A stretch of 64,000 nt of DNA from Pseudonocardia sp. CNS-139 (GCA_001942415.1 MKJX01000166.1:1-64000), one strand, 5' to 3'. Numbered from the stretch's first letter, positions 49,516 through 57,556 are shown. The notes: generated by a model not told the origin, from the sequence alone. Numbers and translations are program-made.

Positions 49516-49828
49516 TTAGCTCTTGACGGTTACCACGCCGAGGTGCTCGCGCGCTTGGCCGCCGTCGACGGTCACGTGCGAGCCGGTGACCCAGCCGGCA
49601 CGTTCGGACAGCAGGAAGGTGACGACGTCGGCGACTTCCTGCGACCGTGCCGTGCGCCGGGTTCCCGAGCGCGCGCAGTTCATCGACGGTCCGGCGCAGA
49701 TCGCTGTCGGTGCGGGAACAGATCGATACCGCGCAGCCCTCGCGAGCCAGCGCGAGCGCTGTGGCTCGCCCGATCCCGCGGCTGCCTCCGGTGACGAGCG
49801 CGACTTTGCCGTTCAATCCGAGATCCAC
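49516..49828 (-). pseudogene. SDR gene with its middle deleted
   Basis: The N-terminus is a good SDR (LNGKVALVTGGSRGIGRATA, CAVSICSRTDSDL). The C-terminus is also good in another frame: EVADVVTFLLSERAGWVTGS, HVTVDGGQAREHLGVV. The catalytic Y-x3-K region and about 150 residues between them are missing. The junction lies near 49,655. It cannot be active. Confidence 0.75.
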
Positions 49829-49848
49829 GTCATCCTTTCTCGAAGCTC

Positions 49849-49980
49849 GTGAACTTCCGGCGCGTTGTAGGGCGACAGGGCGCGGTCGAGATCGCCGAAT
49901 CGGTCTCGCAACGGAGTGGTCAACCGCTTACCTCCGACATCGAGTGCCCGATGACCTGCCGCGACTGCGGCGTCGATTGA
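49849..49980 (+). CDS. Possible 43-residue Cys-rich peptide
   Basis: A GTG-started ORF of 43 codons ends in SDIECPMTCRDCGVD, with three Cys in the last twelve residues. Its TGA sits at the same place relative to the following palindromic repeat as the fabG stop does at 43.2 kb, which supports a real gene end. No Shine-Dalgarno is seen. It runs towards the FxLD-type methyltransferase gene. It could be a peptide precursor or chance; confidence is low. Confidence 0.3.
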   Translation: MNFRRVVGRQGAVEIAESVSQRSGQPLTSDIECPMTCRDCGVD

Positions 49981-50002
49981 GAAGCGCCGCCCCGTTCTGC
50001 CT

Positions 50003-50047
50003 GGAAAGCCACGTTCAGGACACCTCCCGCCCTGAACGTGACTCTCC
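50003..50047. repeat. Palindromic repeat of the AAAGCCACGTTCA family
   Basis: GGAAAGCCACGTTCAGG (50003-50019) pairs with CCTGAACGTGACTCTCC (50031-50047) with mismatches near the tip. The loop CACCTCCCG-like segment and the flank from 49978 match the 43.2 kb copy. It separates the small Cys ORF from the convergent methyltransferase stop at 50054. Confidence 0.7.
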
Positions 50048-50053
50048 TGATGT

Positions 50054-51329
50054 TCATCGGGGGGCAGAGCTGATCACCATCAGGCTGTGTTCCTTCCGGA
50101 CGACGAAGCCGTCCGGGAAGTCGTGTGGCTGGTCGTGGGCGGCGTAGACCCTGATGCTGGGCCGGGCCTCGCGGTCGCCGTCCCATTCCCGGATGTGTTC
50201 GCAGAGGCGTCCGGCGAGTTCGCGCCCGACGGGGCCGTGGCCGATGGCGCCGAGTTCCCACCGGGCGGCGCCGCCGTCCCGGTTGGGCACGGGTTCGAGA
50301 CGGCGGATGGCGAGGTAGGCCAGCGAGCCGCTGACGTCGTCGGCGAGGGCGGGGCTGCGGACCGGGATCGCCGGGGTGCAGAGCCCGGCCTCCACGGCGG
50401 CGGGGTCGGCGGCGATGCGACAGGTGCCGGGTTCGGTGTGGGTGAGGCGCAGCCAGACGCCGTCGAACGAGTCGGTCGGACCGACCGTGACGCCCGACCA
50501 CACGGTGTGGCTGTGCTCGGCGAGCACGCCGCGGAACCGGCTGGTGTCGAGGCCCTGGTCGTCGTCCCAGTACAGCGTCACCAGGCCGTCGTCCACGATC
50601 GGCGTGGCGTGCTCGCCGCCCTGCCCGACCATCGGCACGAACCCGCACAACTCCACCGTCACGCTGACCAGCCGGTCACCGTGCTGGTCGGTGTGGCGGG
50701 CGAGAGCGACCGAGCGGGTCTGCCCGCGCCAGCGCAGCGGCAGGACGACCCGCGCGGCCGGGGCGAGCTGAGCCCACAGCGCGGCGGGCACGTCGAAGGG
50801 CCGACGGTGAAGAGACCCGGTCGTGAGGGGTGTGCTCGGGCGCCCCGGCGGTCCCGTCCCGGGTGAGGACGTGGACATTCTGGTAGCCGGTGTGGTCGAG
50901 GGCCGACCGAGCACCGGCCGTGACGTCGGGGTCGATGTCCACGGTGGTGACGCTGCCCTCCTCGCCGACGAGCTCGGCAAGGAGAGCGGCGTTGTAGCCG
51001 GTGCCGGCGCCGATCTCCAGCACGCGATGGCCGGGTTGCACGTCGAGCTGGTCGAGCATCATCGCGACCACGCCGGGTTCGGATGCGCAGCTGAGCGCCG
51101 CACCGTCCTCGGCGCGCTTGGTGATCACGGCCCGGTCGCCGTAGGCATCGGTGAGGTCGGCGCCGGGCACGAAGGCGTGCCGGGGGACGCGGCGCATCAC
51201 CTCCTCCACCCGGGGCGAGCGGGCGCGTCCGGCGGCGAGGACGCGTTCGACCATGTCCGTACGAAGCTGCTCCGGCGTGTTGGGTGAGGTGCCGGAGGCG
51301 GTAGCGATCACCGCTGGGTTTCCTTTCAC
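50054..51329 (-). CDS. PIMT-like methyltransferase of FxLD type (frameshifted)
   Basis: About 424 residues. The N-terminal half is a protein-isoaspartate methyltransferase fold: SPRVEEVMRRVPRHAFVPG, CASEPGVVAMMLDQLDVQPG, HRVLEIGAGTGYNAALLAEL, GSVTTVDIDP. The C-terminal half (VPAALWAQLAPAARVVLPLR, then RGVLAEHSHTVWSG) matches the extension of methyltransferases seen beside FxLD-type lanthipeptides. The frame breaks near 50,815. It starts 31 bp after the previous methyltransferase ends and probably shares its mRNA. No lanthipeptide dehydratase is present, so a role on the graspetide is possible. Confidence 0.8.
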
Positions 51330-51360
51330 GCTGCCACCAGGCCGAACGAATGGTGAGGAG

Positions 51361-52556
51361 CTACGCCGTGAGCGGCCAACGGTGCGAGCCGTCGGGATCG
51401 TCGAGCCAGACGTACTGCTCGGTTGCTGTCGCCCTGACCCCGAATCGATCGAAGCCGGGCTCGCCGGCGCTCCGCCAGAACTCGCGGACGGCCTCGACGA
51501 GATCCCACACGCGGCGTGGCCCTGACTGGCTCACTCGATAGCGGCCGCCCGCCGCACCTTTCTCGACGAGCGCTTGCGAGCCGTCAGCGGCCGCCACGAA
51601 ACGGCGGGCTTGCCCTCGTCGGTAATTGCCTGCCCTGCGCTGATGTCGGGCATGATCCACTGGAGCAGGAAACCGAGCATCTCGCGTGGCTGGAGCACGA
51701 GGTCGGGGTCGATTTCGGTGACGGACCGAATCTGCTCGTCGTCGTACCAGGGACGTGGCCGGAGCCCGTCAGGTTCAACAGTGCTTCGCATGGGCATGAA
51801 CGCGGTCCAGTACGGGACGAACCTGCCGGTGGCGGTGCCCGCGGAGTCCACGGTGAGACGGACCAGCGTGCCGCCGAGCCGGCCGTGAACGTCAGTGATG
51901 ACGACCGCGCCCGGGGCAGCCTGCTTCAGCCAGGACGCCGGGATGGCGCGGACTGCACACGTCGCGATGATCCGATCGTACGGAGCGTTCGGGGGATAAC
52001 CCTCGGCTCCATCGACTGCGGCGACCGTCGGCGTGTAGCCGTTGGCCGCAAGCCGTTCGGCCGCAAGGTCGACCAGTTCCGGGTCGATATCCACGCTCGT
52101 GACGTACTCGCTGCCGAGACGCTGGCACAACAGCGCACAGTTGTAGCCGCTGCCGGTACCGATCTCCAGCACCCGGTGCCCGTCGCGCACGTCGAGGTCT
52201 TCAAGCATTCGCAGCACCAGCAAGGGCAACGTCGACGAGCTGGTGTTCATCCATCCGGTGGCCGGCCGAAAAGCGCGGTTCAGCGGAACCGGCTGGACCT
52301 TGGTCACGAGTGTCTGGTTGGAGTACACGGCGTTCAGCCAGTCCGCGCGCTGTTCCGGGTCGACGCACAGGGCCGGCGGCCTGTCCGTGGCCGGGTAATA
52401 CGCTGGAACGTACGGGTGGCGCCAGGTCGCCAGGAACGCCGCGCGCCACTCGGGCGTACGTAGGTCACCGTCTCTGCTGAACCGGTCGGCCAGCTCGGCG
52501 AGTCGCTCCCGGGCCTGCTGTTCCTCGGCCGGGGACAGGTCGGTCGGGTAGGTCAC
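51361..52556 (-). CDS. ATP-grasp-associated PIMT-like methyltransferase (frameshifted)
   Basis: About 398 residues. Family of O-methyltransferases that accompany ATP-grasp RiPP ligases and methylate an Asp to form aspartimide. Features: LRTPEWRAAFLATWRHPYVP, MLEDLDVRDGHRVLEIGTGS, YVTSVDIDPELVDLAAERLA, APYDRIIATCAVRAIPASWL, then a C-terminal domain ending YVWLDDPDGSHRWPLTA. The frame breaks near 51,600. GTG 52556 lies in the same frame as the end of the ATP-grasp gene with no stop between. A deletion copy exists at 48.4 kb. Confidence 0.85.
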
Positions 52557-53517
52557 GATGATGGCTCCATCCGCAAGAAGGTCGGTCATGGCTTCGGTGA
52601 TCGGCAGACCGAGCTCGTCCTCAAGCCATCCGTACGCCTCGACCGGATTGCATTCGAACATGATCCAGTCTCCCTCCGGGGGTGACCGCGAAGTCGAACG
52701 CTCCGAACAGGAGTCCGAACGCCCGCATGAACGCCAGCATCCCGGTTGTCACGTGCCCTGGGGGCTCGATGATCGTGTACGTCAGGCTGTCGTAGTCGGC
52801 ACGGAAGTCGACCTTCGACGCATCCGAAGAGGCGTGGATGGCGGCCGCGAAGATCCTGTCTCGGACAACCGTCACACGCGCTTCGAATGCTTTCGGTTCG
52901 ATGAACTCCTGAAACAGATGCATCGTGGTTTCGACTCCGCGCAGATCGTCCAGCTCGGCCGGATCGAGGCGCCGGGTGAACACGACCTTGACACCACCGG
53001 CCTCGGCCAGCACGGCGGCCGACATGCTCTTCACGGCGAGCGGACCCCCGACGTCGACGGCGAACCGCCGGACCGACTCAGGTCGGTTCGTGACGAGGGT
53101 CGCCGGTACTCGCAACCCGCACGCGCGGGCCACCGCGAGCTGAGCCGGCTTGACCGCGTCGGCGATACGGGCCGGGTGGTTCACCCACGGCACGTTCACC
53201 CGAGACAGCGTGCCGGAGAAGCCGGACCTGGCCTCGCCCGCGGCATGGCGTCGCTCAGAGCTGGACATGCCGGCCGGGAACTCGAAATGCGACGGCTGCC
53301 GATACCAGACCGACCGGATGTCGCTGAGCCGCACGGAAGAATGCGCGCCCGCCAGCTCGCCGTCCCATCCGTCAGGGCCGAGGCGGGTGTCGAGTGTCAA
53401 GGACTGCGGAAACGCGGCGAGGAATGTCCGGAACACCGGGACGTCCCTCGTCGCCAGCTGTGCGGCGACCCGGTCGACCTGCGAGTCGATGTCACGGGCG
53501 AGAACCAGGACCGTCAT
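52557..53517 (-). CDS. ATP-grasp ribosomal peptide ligase (graspetide synthetase) (frameshifted)
   Basis: About 320 residues of the MvdD/GRASP_SAV_5884-type family, which links Thr/Ser/Lys side chains to Asp/Glu in a precursor peptide using ATP. Features: RLSDIRSVWYRQPSHFEFP near the N-terminus, WVNHPARIADAVKPAQLAVA, GGPLAVKSMSAAV, HLFQEFIEPKAFEARVTVVR, FDFAVTP, and after a break near 52,672 WIMFECNPVEAYGWLEDELG (Mg-binding E-x-N). Residues then run in frame into the methyltransferase without a stop. ATG 53517 is 2 bp after the precursor stop. Confidence 0.88.
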
Positions 53518-53519
53518 GC

Positions 53520-53642
53520 TCAGTCGTCTTGATAGTCCGGTGCGCCGTACTCCTCCGGAGGCGGGTTGTTCGGATCACCATCGGTCTGGTAGCCCGTGGT
53601 CTCGGCCTTGGTCGCACCGGGCGTGGTGTCGTCATGCAACAC
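53520..53642 (-). CDS. Candidate graspetide precursor peptide (40 aa)
   Basis: A 40-codon ORF just before the ATP-grasp gene. It is rich in Thr near the N-terminus (HDDTTPGATKAETTGYQTDG) and in Asp/Glu/Pro near the C-terminus (DPNNPPPEEYGAPDYQDD). That Thr-donor, acid-acceptor pattern is what graspetide ligases join. No Cys is present. The usual leader of ATP-grasp targets is missing, so either this is a short form or the leader was lost to a frameshift. GTG 53642 follows GGGGG. A nine-codon ORF starting MVRTIRHGP lies just upstream in another frame. Confidence 0.6.
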   Translation of the reverse strand: MLHDDTTPGATKAETTGYQTDGDPNNPPPEEYGAPDYQDD

Positions 53643-53839
53643 AGCGCACCCCCACAGTCACGGCCCGTGCCTGATGGTCCTCACCATAGCGCGAACCGCC
53701 CTCGCGTGGCACTATGCGACAAAGGCCCGTGAAGGTTCGCCGAGGGCGAGGAGGACACAGGGTATCTCGCACATGCGAGACGAGAACGGCCCGCCTCCCT
53801 GGGAGCAGGAGACGGGCCGCCGGTTCTCGTCAGGCCGGG
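53643..53839. promoter_or_regulatory. Promoter region of the RiPP operon
   Basis: About 197 bp between the precursor gene and the DUF397 gene, both read leftward. It holds the palindrome at 53762-53780 that matches the one upstream of the XRE gene. No other structure is clear. Confidence 0.4.
53762..53780. promoter_or_regulatory. GTAT(C/G)TCGCACATGCGA operator, copy 1
   Basis: GTATCTCGCACATGCGAGA contains arms TCTCGCA/TGCGAGA around CA. It lies about 120 bp upstream of the candidate precursor gene. It matches GTATGTCGCACATGCGACT at 54944-54962; the differing bases are paired so that both remain palindromes, the mark of a shared protein-binding site. Confidence 0.65.
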
Positions 53840-54046
53840 TCAGCCGTCGAACTCGCCGTCCTTGGCACCGGCGACGAACGCCGACCACTCCGTGGCCGTG
53901 AACAGCAGCACGGGTCCGCGGCCGTGGTCCTTGGTGTCACGGACGGCTCGGCCGCCGTCGGACAGGTCGGCCACCTCGACGCAGTTACCGCCGGTCCCGT
54001 TGCTGAAGCTGGACTTGCGCCAGTCCAACCGCGCCGGATCGATCAT
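53840..54046 (-). CDS. DUF397 domain protein
   Basis: A 68-residue intact protein of the actinobacterial DUF397 family: LDWRKSSFSNGTGGNCVEVA, AVRDTKDHGRGPVLLFTATE, WSAFVAGAKDGEF. These small proteins nearly always accompany XRE-DUF5753 regulators and are thought to modulate them, in the style of BldB/WhiJ systems. Its start overlaps the XRE stop (ATGA). Confidence 0.92.
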   Translation of the reverse strand: MIDPARLDWRKSSFSNGTGGNCVEVADLSDGGRAVRDTKDHGRGPVLLFTATEWSAFVAGAKDGEFDG

Positions 54047-54903
54047 CGCCTGTCACCTGTGACTTTCTGGATCATGCTCGCCGTGCCGGCGGGGTCCAGC
54101 GCGACCGACCTGAGTTTATCGAACACCTGCACGTAGGCCGCCACCTGCGCGGCGTTCTCGACGTAGTCGGCGCTCCACAGGTCTTCGAGGTAGACGACCT
54201 GGCTGTGCCTCTCGTCCGGCTCCGGCAGTCGCAGTACGCGGAACGACGTGCCCATCGCGGGATGCGCTCCGACGCCGTAGGGCAGGACCTGCACCGAGAT
54301 GTTGGGCAGGTCCGCCAGGTCCTGGAGCCGCTGGAGCTGGCCGCGCATGACGTCGGGTCCGCCGACGACGCGGCGGATCGCCGCCTCGTCCAGCACGACC
54401 GAGAGACGCAGTGGGTTGTCGCCCGTGAGCCGCGCCTGACGCTCGCGGCGGATCTGCACCAGCCGCTCGACGTCGCTGGGGTCGGGGCTCGGTTCGACCG
54501 CCGTCGCGACGGCTCGCGTGTACTCCTCGACCTGGAGCAGTCCGGGGACGAGATCAATCTCGAAGCCTCTGATCTCCGCCGCCTCGGCCTCGAGTCCGAC
54601 GAAGGTGCGCGCCCAGTCCGGCACGCGGTCGCGCGACCGCTTCCGCGCCTCGCGCGCGATGCCGAGGATGCGTTCGGTCGTGGCCCGGTCGGTGACACCC
54701 AGGTAGCTCAGCAGCGCCATGGTCTCGGCGTGCGACGCCGTCATCTTGCCCGTCTCCATCTTGGAGACCGTCGAGATGTCGCGTTCCAGGAAAGCCGCCA
54801 CGTCCTCGCGGGAGAGCTGCGCGGCTTCCCGTGCGCGGCGTAGCTCGCGACCGAGCCGGAGCCTGGCGACGGTGGGGCCAGCAGCCTGCGTCATGCGCGG
54901 CAT
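54043..54903 (-). CDS. XRE-family regulator with DUF5753 ligand-like domain
   Basis: A 286-residue intact protein. The HTH covers LGRELRRAREAAQLSREDVA and RDISTVSKMETGKMTASHAE. The DUF5753 part has ALDLVPGLLQ-like EIDLVPGLLQVEEYTRAVAT, RRERQARLTGDNPLRLSVVL and NISVQVLPYGVGAHPAMGTS. ATG 54903 or ATG 54894 are both possible. A palindrome lies 41 bp upstream and may be its own operator, and the same site stands before the RiPP operon. Confidence 0.92.
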   Translation of the reverse strand: MPRMTQAAGPTVARLRLGRELRRAREAAQLSREDVAAFLERDISTVSKMETGKMTASHAETMALLSYLGVTDRATTERILGIAREARKRSRDRVPDWARTFVGLEAEAAEIRGFEIDLVPGLLQVEEYTRAVATAVEPSPDPSDVERLVQIRRERQARLTGDNPLRLSVVLDEAAIRRVVGGPDVMRGQLQRLQDLADLPNISVQVLPYGVGAHPAMGTSFRVLRLPEPDERHSQVVYLEDLWSADYVENAAQVAAYVQVFDKLRSVALDPAGTASMIQKVTGDRR

Positions 54904-54941
54904 TGTGTCATGCCAGGGATGGCAGACCACTACCCGCCCAC

Positions 54942-54968
54942 TTGTATGTCGCACATGCGACTTATAAG
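54942..54968 (+). promoter_or_regulatory. Promoter with embedded GTAT(C/G)TCGCACATGCGA operator, copy 2
   Basis: TTGTAT (54942-54947) and TATAAG (54963-54968) are plausible -35 and -10 boxes 15 bp apart. The palindrome GTCGCACATGCGAC (54948-54961) fills the spacer. The -10 box ends only 9 bp before ATG 54978, which implies a leaderless transcript. Binding here would block both the plus-strand operon and the divergent XRE gene. Confidence 0.6.
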
Positions 54969-54977
54969 ATTCGGATC

Positions 54978-55238
54978 ATGCCCACATCGTCTCCGCCCGT
55001 GCTGCCTGGCCCGATGCTAGCGGCCGTCACGGTGACCGCGCTGGACGGCCGTGATCACCTGGTTCGCGACACCGCACTCGGCGAGAACTGCGACGACGGG
55101 CGGTACCAGGCGGAGTGCGGGACGTGGGTGGTCAGCGCCTCGCTGTGCGAGCCACCAGGCCGGCCGTGCGCCCTCTGCGAGTGCGTCGCACAGGTGCGCA
55201 CGCGCGCGAGGGCGGTCAGCGGTGGGGGGCGGTCGTGA
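54978..55238 (+). CDS. Small Cys-containing protein of an XRE-linked operon
   Basis: An 86-residue protein: GPMLAAVTVTALDGRDHLVR, ENCDDGRYQAECGTWVVSAS and a C-terminal CEPPGRPCALCECVAQVRTR. The spacing of the last Cys residues could hold zinc. Similar small proteins accompany XRE/DUF397 pairs in actinobacteria; function unknown. The stop overlaps the next start (TGATG). Confidence 0.65.
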   Translation: MPTSSPPVLPGPMLAAVTVTALDGRDHLVRDTALGENCDDGRYQAECGTWVVSASLCEPPGRPCALCECVAQVRTRARAVSGGGRS

Positions 55239-55477
55239 TGCTCCCCCTGATCCGGCGCGTCACCCGGCGCCGCTGCTACGCCTGCCGGGCCGGCGGCGTG
55301 CCGCTGACCCCGGCCCAGTTCTGCCCGACCTGCGCCGACATCGTGTGCAGGATCGACAGCGGGGAACGCGCCGGACTCCCGGTGCCGTCGAACGTCCCGG
55401 CTGCCGTCACCGCACTCGAACAGCACCACCTCGGCTGCACGCTGGACCGGCGCGCGTGCTGGTGTGCGCGTTGCTGA
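55238..55477 (+). CDS. Small zinc-ribbon-like protein
   Basis: A 79-residue protein with two C-x2-C pairs near the N-terminus (RRRCYACRAGGVPL, QFCPTCADIVCRID) and a Cys-rich end (GCTLDRRACWCARC). The pattern suggests one or two zinc sites. Family not recognised. It overlaps the next ORF by 22 bp. Confidence 0.6.
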   Translation: MLPLIRRVTRRRCYACRAGGVPLTPAQFCPTCADIVCRIDSGERAGLPVPSNVPAAVTALEQHHLGCTLDRRACWCARC

Positions 55478-55629
55478 CGTTGGCGAACCCGTGGTGCCCC
55501 GACTGCCACGGGCCCGGCGGCGGGCACGTCACGGTCGGTCCGCGCGTGGTGCTCGGGTGCCGGGGCCACGTGGCCTCGGCGGTGCGGGCGGCCGCACAGC
55601 TCTCCCCGACGACGTGGTGGCGAGCATGA
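55456..55629 (+). CDS. Small CxxC protein of the XRE-linked operon
   Basis: A 57-residue GTG-started ORF: LANPWCPDCHGPGGGHVTVG, then VVLGCRGHVASAVRAAAQ. One CxxC pair is followed by C-x-G-H, a possible zinc site. The ATGA overlap with the next gene supports translation. Confidence 0.5.
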   Translation: MLVCALLTLANPWCPDCHGPGGGHVTVGPRVVLGCRGHVASAVRAAAQLSPTTWWRA

Positions 55630-55832
55630 GCTACACCTGGGGTCCGGACGGGGAGAAGATCCGGCGCCTGGCCGTCGCCGACGTGTTGGCGGGCGCCGCG
55701 CTGTTCACGGCCGCGGCGAGGTGGCGCGTGCGCGGGCACGATCTCGCACGCTGGGTGGCGGCGGCGAAGGCGGAGCAGCCCGCAGAGCGGACCTCTCCGA
55801 CCGGCCCACCGGCCGAACCGCCGACGACATGA
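55626..55832 (+). CDS. Small helical protein of the XRE-linked operon
   Basis: A 68-residue ORF: SYTWGPDGEKIRRLAVADVL, then AARWRVRGHDLARWVAAAKA and a Pro/Thr-rich tail. Start overlaps the previous stop. No family recognised. Confidence 0.55.
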   Translation: MSYTWGPDGEKIRRLAVADVLAGAALFTAAARWRVRGHDLARWVAAAKAEQPAERTSPTGPPAEPPTT

Positions 55833-56046
55833 CCGGCCCCGGCGGCTGAACGTGACGGTGCGCCATGCCCGCACTGGTCCGGCGGTTGCTGGCCGTGCTG
55901 CGACGCCGGTTCCGGCGCGGTCGCCACCGTGCCCGTCGCTCTTGCCCGGCCTACCGCACGTGGCCGATCAGCCCGGGACACGCCGCTGCAGGCCCCTGGC
56001 ATCGTGCGCAGCCGACAGGCAGGCGAGCGGCGGGAGCGGCTGAACA
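55833..56046 (+). other. Uncertain small ORFs before the SLOG-like gene
   Basis: GTG 55852 (63 codons) and ATG 55865 (95 codons) open two competing frames. The second starts with a basic MPALVRRLLAVLRRRF stretch but runs into the SLOG-like gene. Neither has clear coding character; a frameshifted small gene is possible. Confidence 0.3.
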
Positions 56047-56523
56047 GTGCGGATCGGCATCACCGGACACGCCACCATCACGCCCGAGACCGTGCTGCTC
56101 GTCGCGGCCGAACTGCGCGACCTGCTGTCCGCCCGCGGCCGGCCGCTGACCGGCGTGAGCTGCCTCGCCCGCGGCGCCGACCAGGTGTTCGCCCGGGTCG
56201 TCCTGGAGCTGGGCGGGCGGCTCCACGTCGTCCTCCCCGCAGCCGACTACGCCGAGCGGAAGGTCAAGCCGGACAACCGCGCGGCGTTCGACGCCCTGCT
56301 CGCGCAGGCCGCCGACGTGCGGGTGCTCGCGTTCCCGACGTCGAACCGGGACGCCTACGCCGCCGCGAACGACATGCTGCTCGCTGGCGTCGACGAGCTC
56401 GTCGCCGTCTGGGACGGCGTCCCGGCGGGCCGCACGGGCGGCACCGCCGAGACCGTGGGGATCGCCCGCGCCCGCGGCATCCCCGTCACCGTCGTCTGGC
56501 CCGCAGGCGCCGCCCGCGGGTGA
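56047..56523 (+). CDS. SLOG-like (Rossmann, DprA/LOG-type) protein
   Basis: A 158-residue GTG-started protein: IGITGHATITPETVLLVAAE, VSCLARGADQVFARVVLELG, LHVVLPAADYAERKVKPDNR, VDELVAVWDGVPAGRTGGTA, GIPVTVVWPAG. The GxTGH start, the ARGADQ loop and the DGVPAGRTGGT loop are typical of the SLOG superfamily, which binds nucleotides or nucleotide-derived ligands. Some SLOG proteins act as sensors in conflict systems. Ends the XRE-linked operon. Confidence 0.7.
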   Translation: MRIGITGHATITPETVLLVAAELRDLLSARGRPLTGVSCLARGADQVFARVVLELGGRLHVVLPAADYAERKVKPDNRAAFDALLAQAADVRVLAFPTSNRDAYAAANDMLLAGVDELVAVWDGVPAGRTGGTAETVGIARARGIPVTVVWPAGAARG

Positions 56524-56530
56524 GACGGCG

Positions 56531-57556
56531 TCAGGCGGGGACGGTGCCCTGCTCGCGGTACCACGCGGCGATCGCGCGCATCGTCTCGTCCAGGTCGCGG
56601 AACGCGATCCCCAGCTCCCGCACCGCCCGCTCCGACGAGATGTGCCGCCCGGTGCCCTCCAGCAGGGCGTGCACGCCCTCGCGGGTGCCGGGCGGCGCCA
56701 CGCCCCGCCGCCGCGCACGCCACTCCATCACCGCCGTGACCAGCAGCGCCACTCGCGGCGGCACCGGACGTGGCACGGGCACGCCGACGGCCCGGGCGAC
56801 GGCGGCGGCCACCTCCCGCATCGGCCGCTTCACGCCCGCCACGACGTAGCGCCCGTCGCCGCCGAGCGCGCGCAGGCACGCCTCGGCGACGTCCCGGGCG
56901 TCGACGACGTGCATGGCGGTGTCCGGGATGCCGGGCAGCGCACCGCTCGCGATGGCGAGGAAGAGCCGCCCGGCCGACGTCGGGCCGGCGTCGCCGGGGC
57001 CCCACATCCAGCCGGGCAGCACGGTCGCCACGCGCATCGACGGGACGTGCGTCCGGAAGTCGGCGACGACCTGCTCGGAGTCGATCTTGCTGCGGTAGTA
57101 GTGGTTGTCGGTCGCGGTGCGGTCCGACGGGGTCTCCTCGTCGGCCGGGCGCGCGGCGGTGCCGGGCCCGAGCACGCCGATCGAGCTGACGTGCACCGCG
57201 GCCGTCGCCCCGCCCTCGGCCGCGGCGTGCAGGAGGCTCCGCACCGCGTTGACGTTGGTGCGGTAGAGCAGCGCCGGGTCCGCACCGGGCTCGTAGTACT
57301 CCCGGAAGTAGGCGGCGGTGTGCACGAGCGCGTCGGCGCCGCGGAACACGCCGGCCGCGGTGAGCGCCGCGACGTCCGTGACGTCGCCGCCGGCGAGGTG
57401 CAGCCCCGGCGCGCGGGGCAGCAGCGCCGCGGCGCGGGCCGGGTCGCGCACGACCGCGACGACCTCACCGCCCCGGTCGAGCAGCGCGCGCACCACGTTG
57501 CTGCCGAGCATCCCCGTCGCGCCGGTCACGACCGTCCGGGCGGGCACCGGCGTCAT
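56531..57556 (-). CDS. NAD-dependent epimerase/dehydratase (extended SDR)
   Basis: A 341-residue intact protein. Rossmann motif VVTGATGMLGSNVVRALLDR, GGDVTDVAALTAAGVFRGAD, HVSSIGVLGPG with the catalytic Ser, and HYYRSKIDSEQVV with the Y-x3-K. It resembles 3-beta-HSD/dihydroflavonol-reductase-like proteins, so a sterol, lipid or polyketide ketone substrate is possible. Last gene of a six-gene operon; its ATG overlaps the previous stop. Confidence 0.88.
   Translation of the reverse strand: MTPVPARTVVTGATGMLGSNVVRALLDRGGEVVAVVRDPARAAALLPRAPGLHLAGGDVTDVAALTAAGVFRGADALVHTAAYFREYYEPGADPALLYRTNVNAVRSLLHAAAEGGATAAVHVSSIGVLGPGTAARPADEETPSDRTATDNHYYRSKIDSEQVVADFRTHVPSMRVATVLPGWMWGPGDAGPTSAGRLFLAIASGALPGIPDTAMHVVDARDVAEACLRALGGDGRYVVAGVKRPMREVAAAVARAVGVPVPRPVPPRVALLVTAVMEWRARRRGVAPPGTREGVHALLEGTGRHISSERAVRELGIAFRDLDETMRAIAAWYREQGTVPA

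Noticed and set aside
49849..49980. True FxLD lanthipeptide precursor
   Set aside because: No FxLD motif and no lanthipeptide dehydratase or cyclase nearby; kept only as a speculative small ORF.
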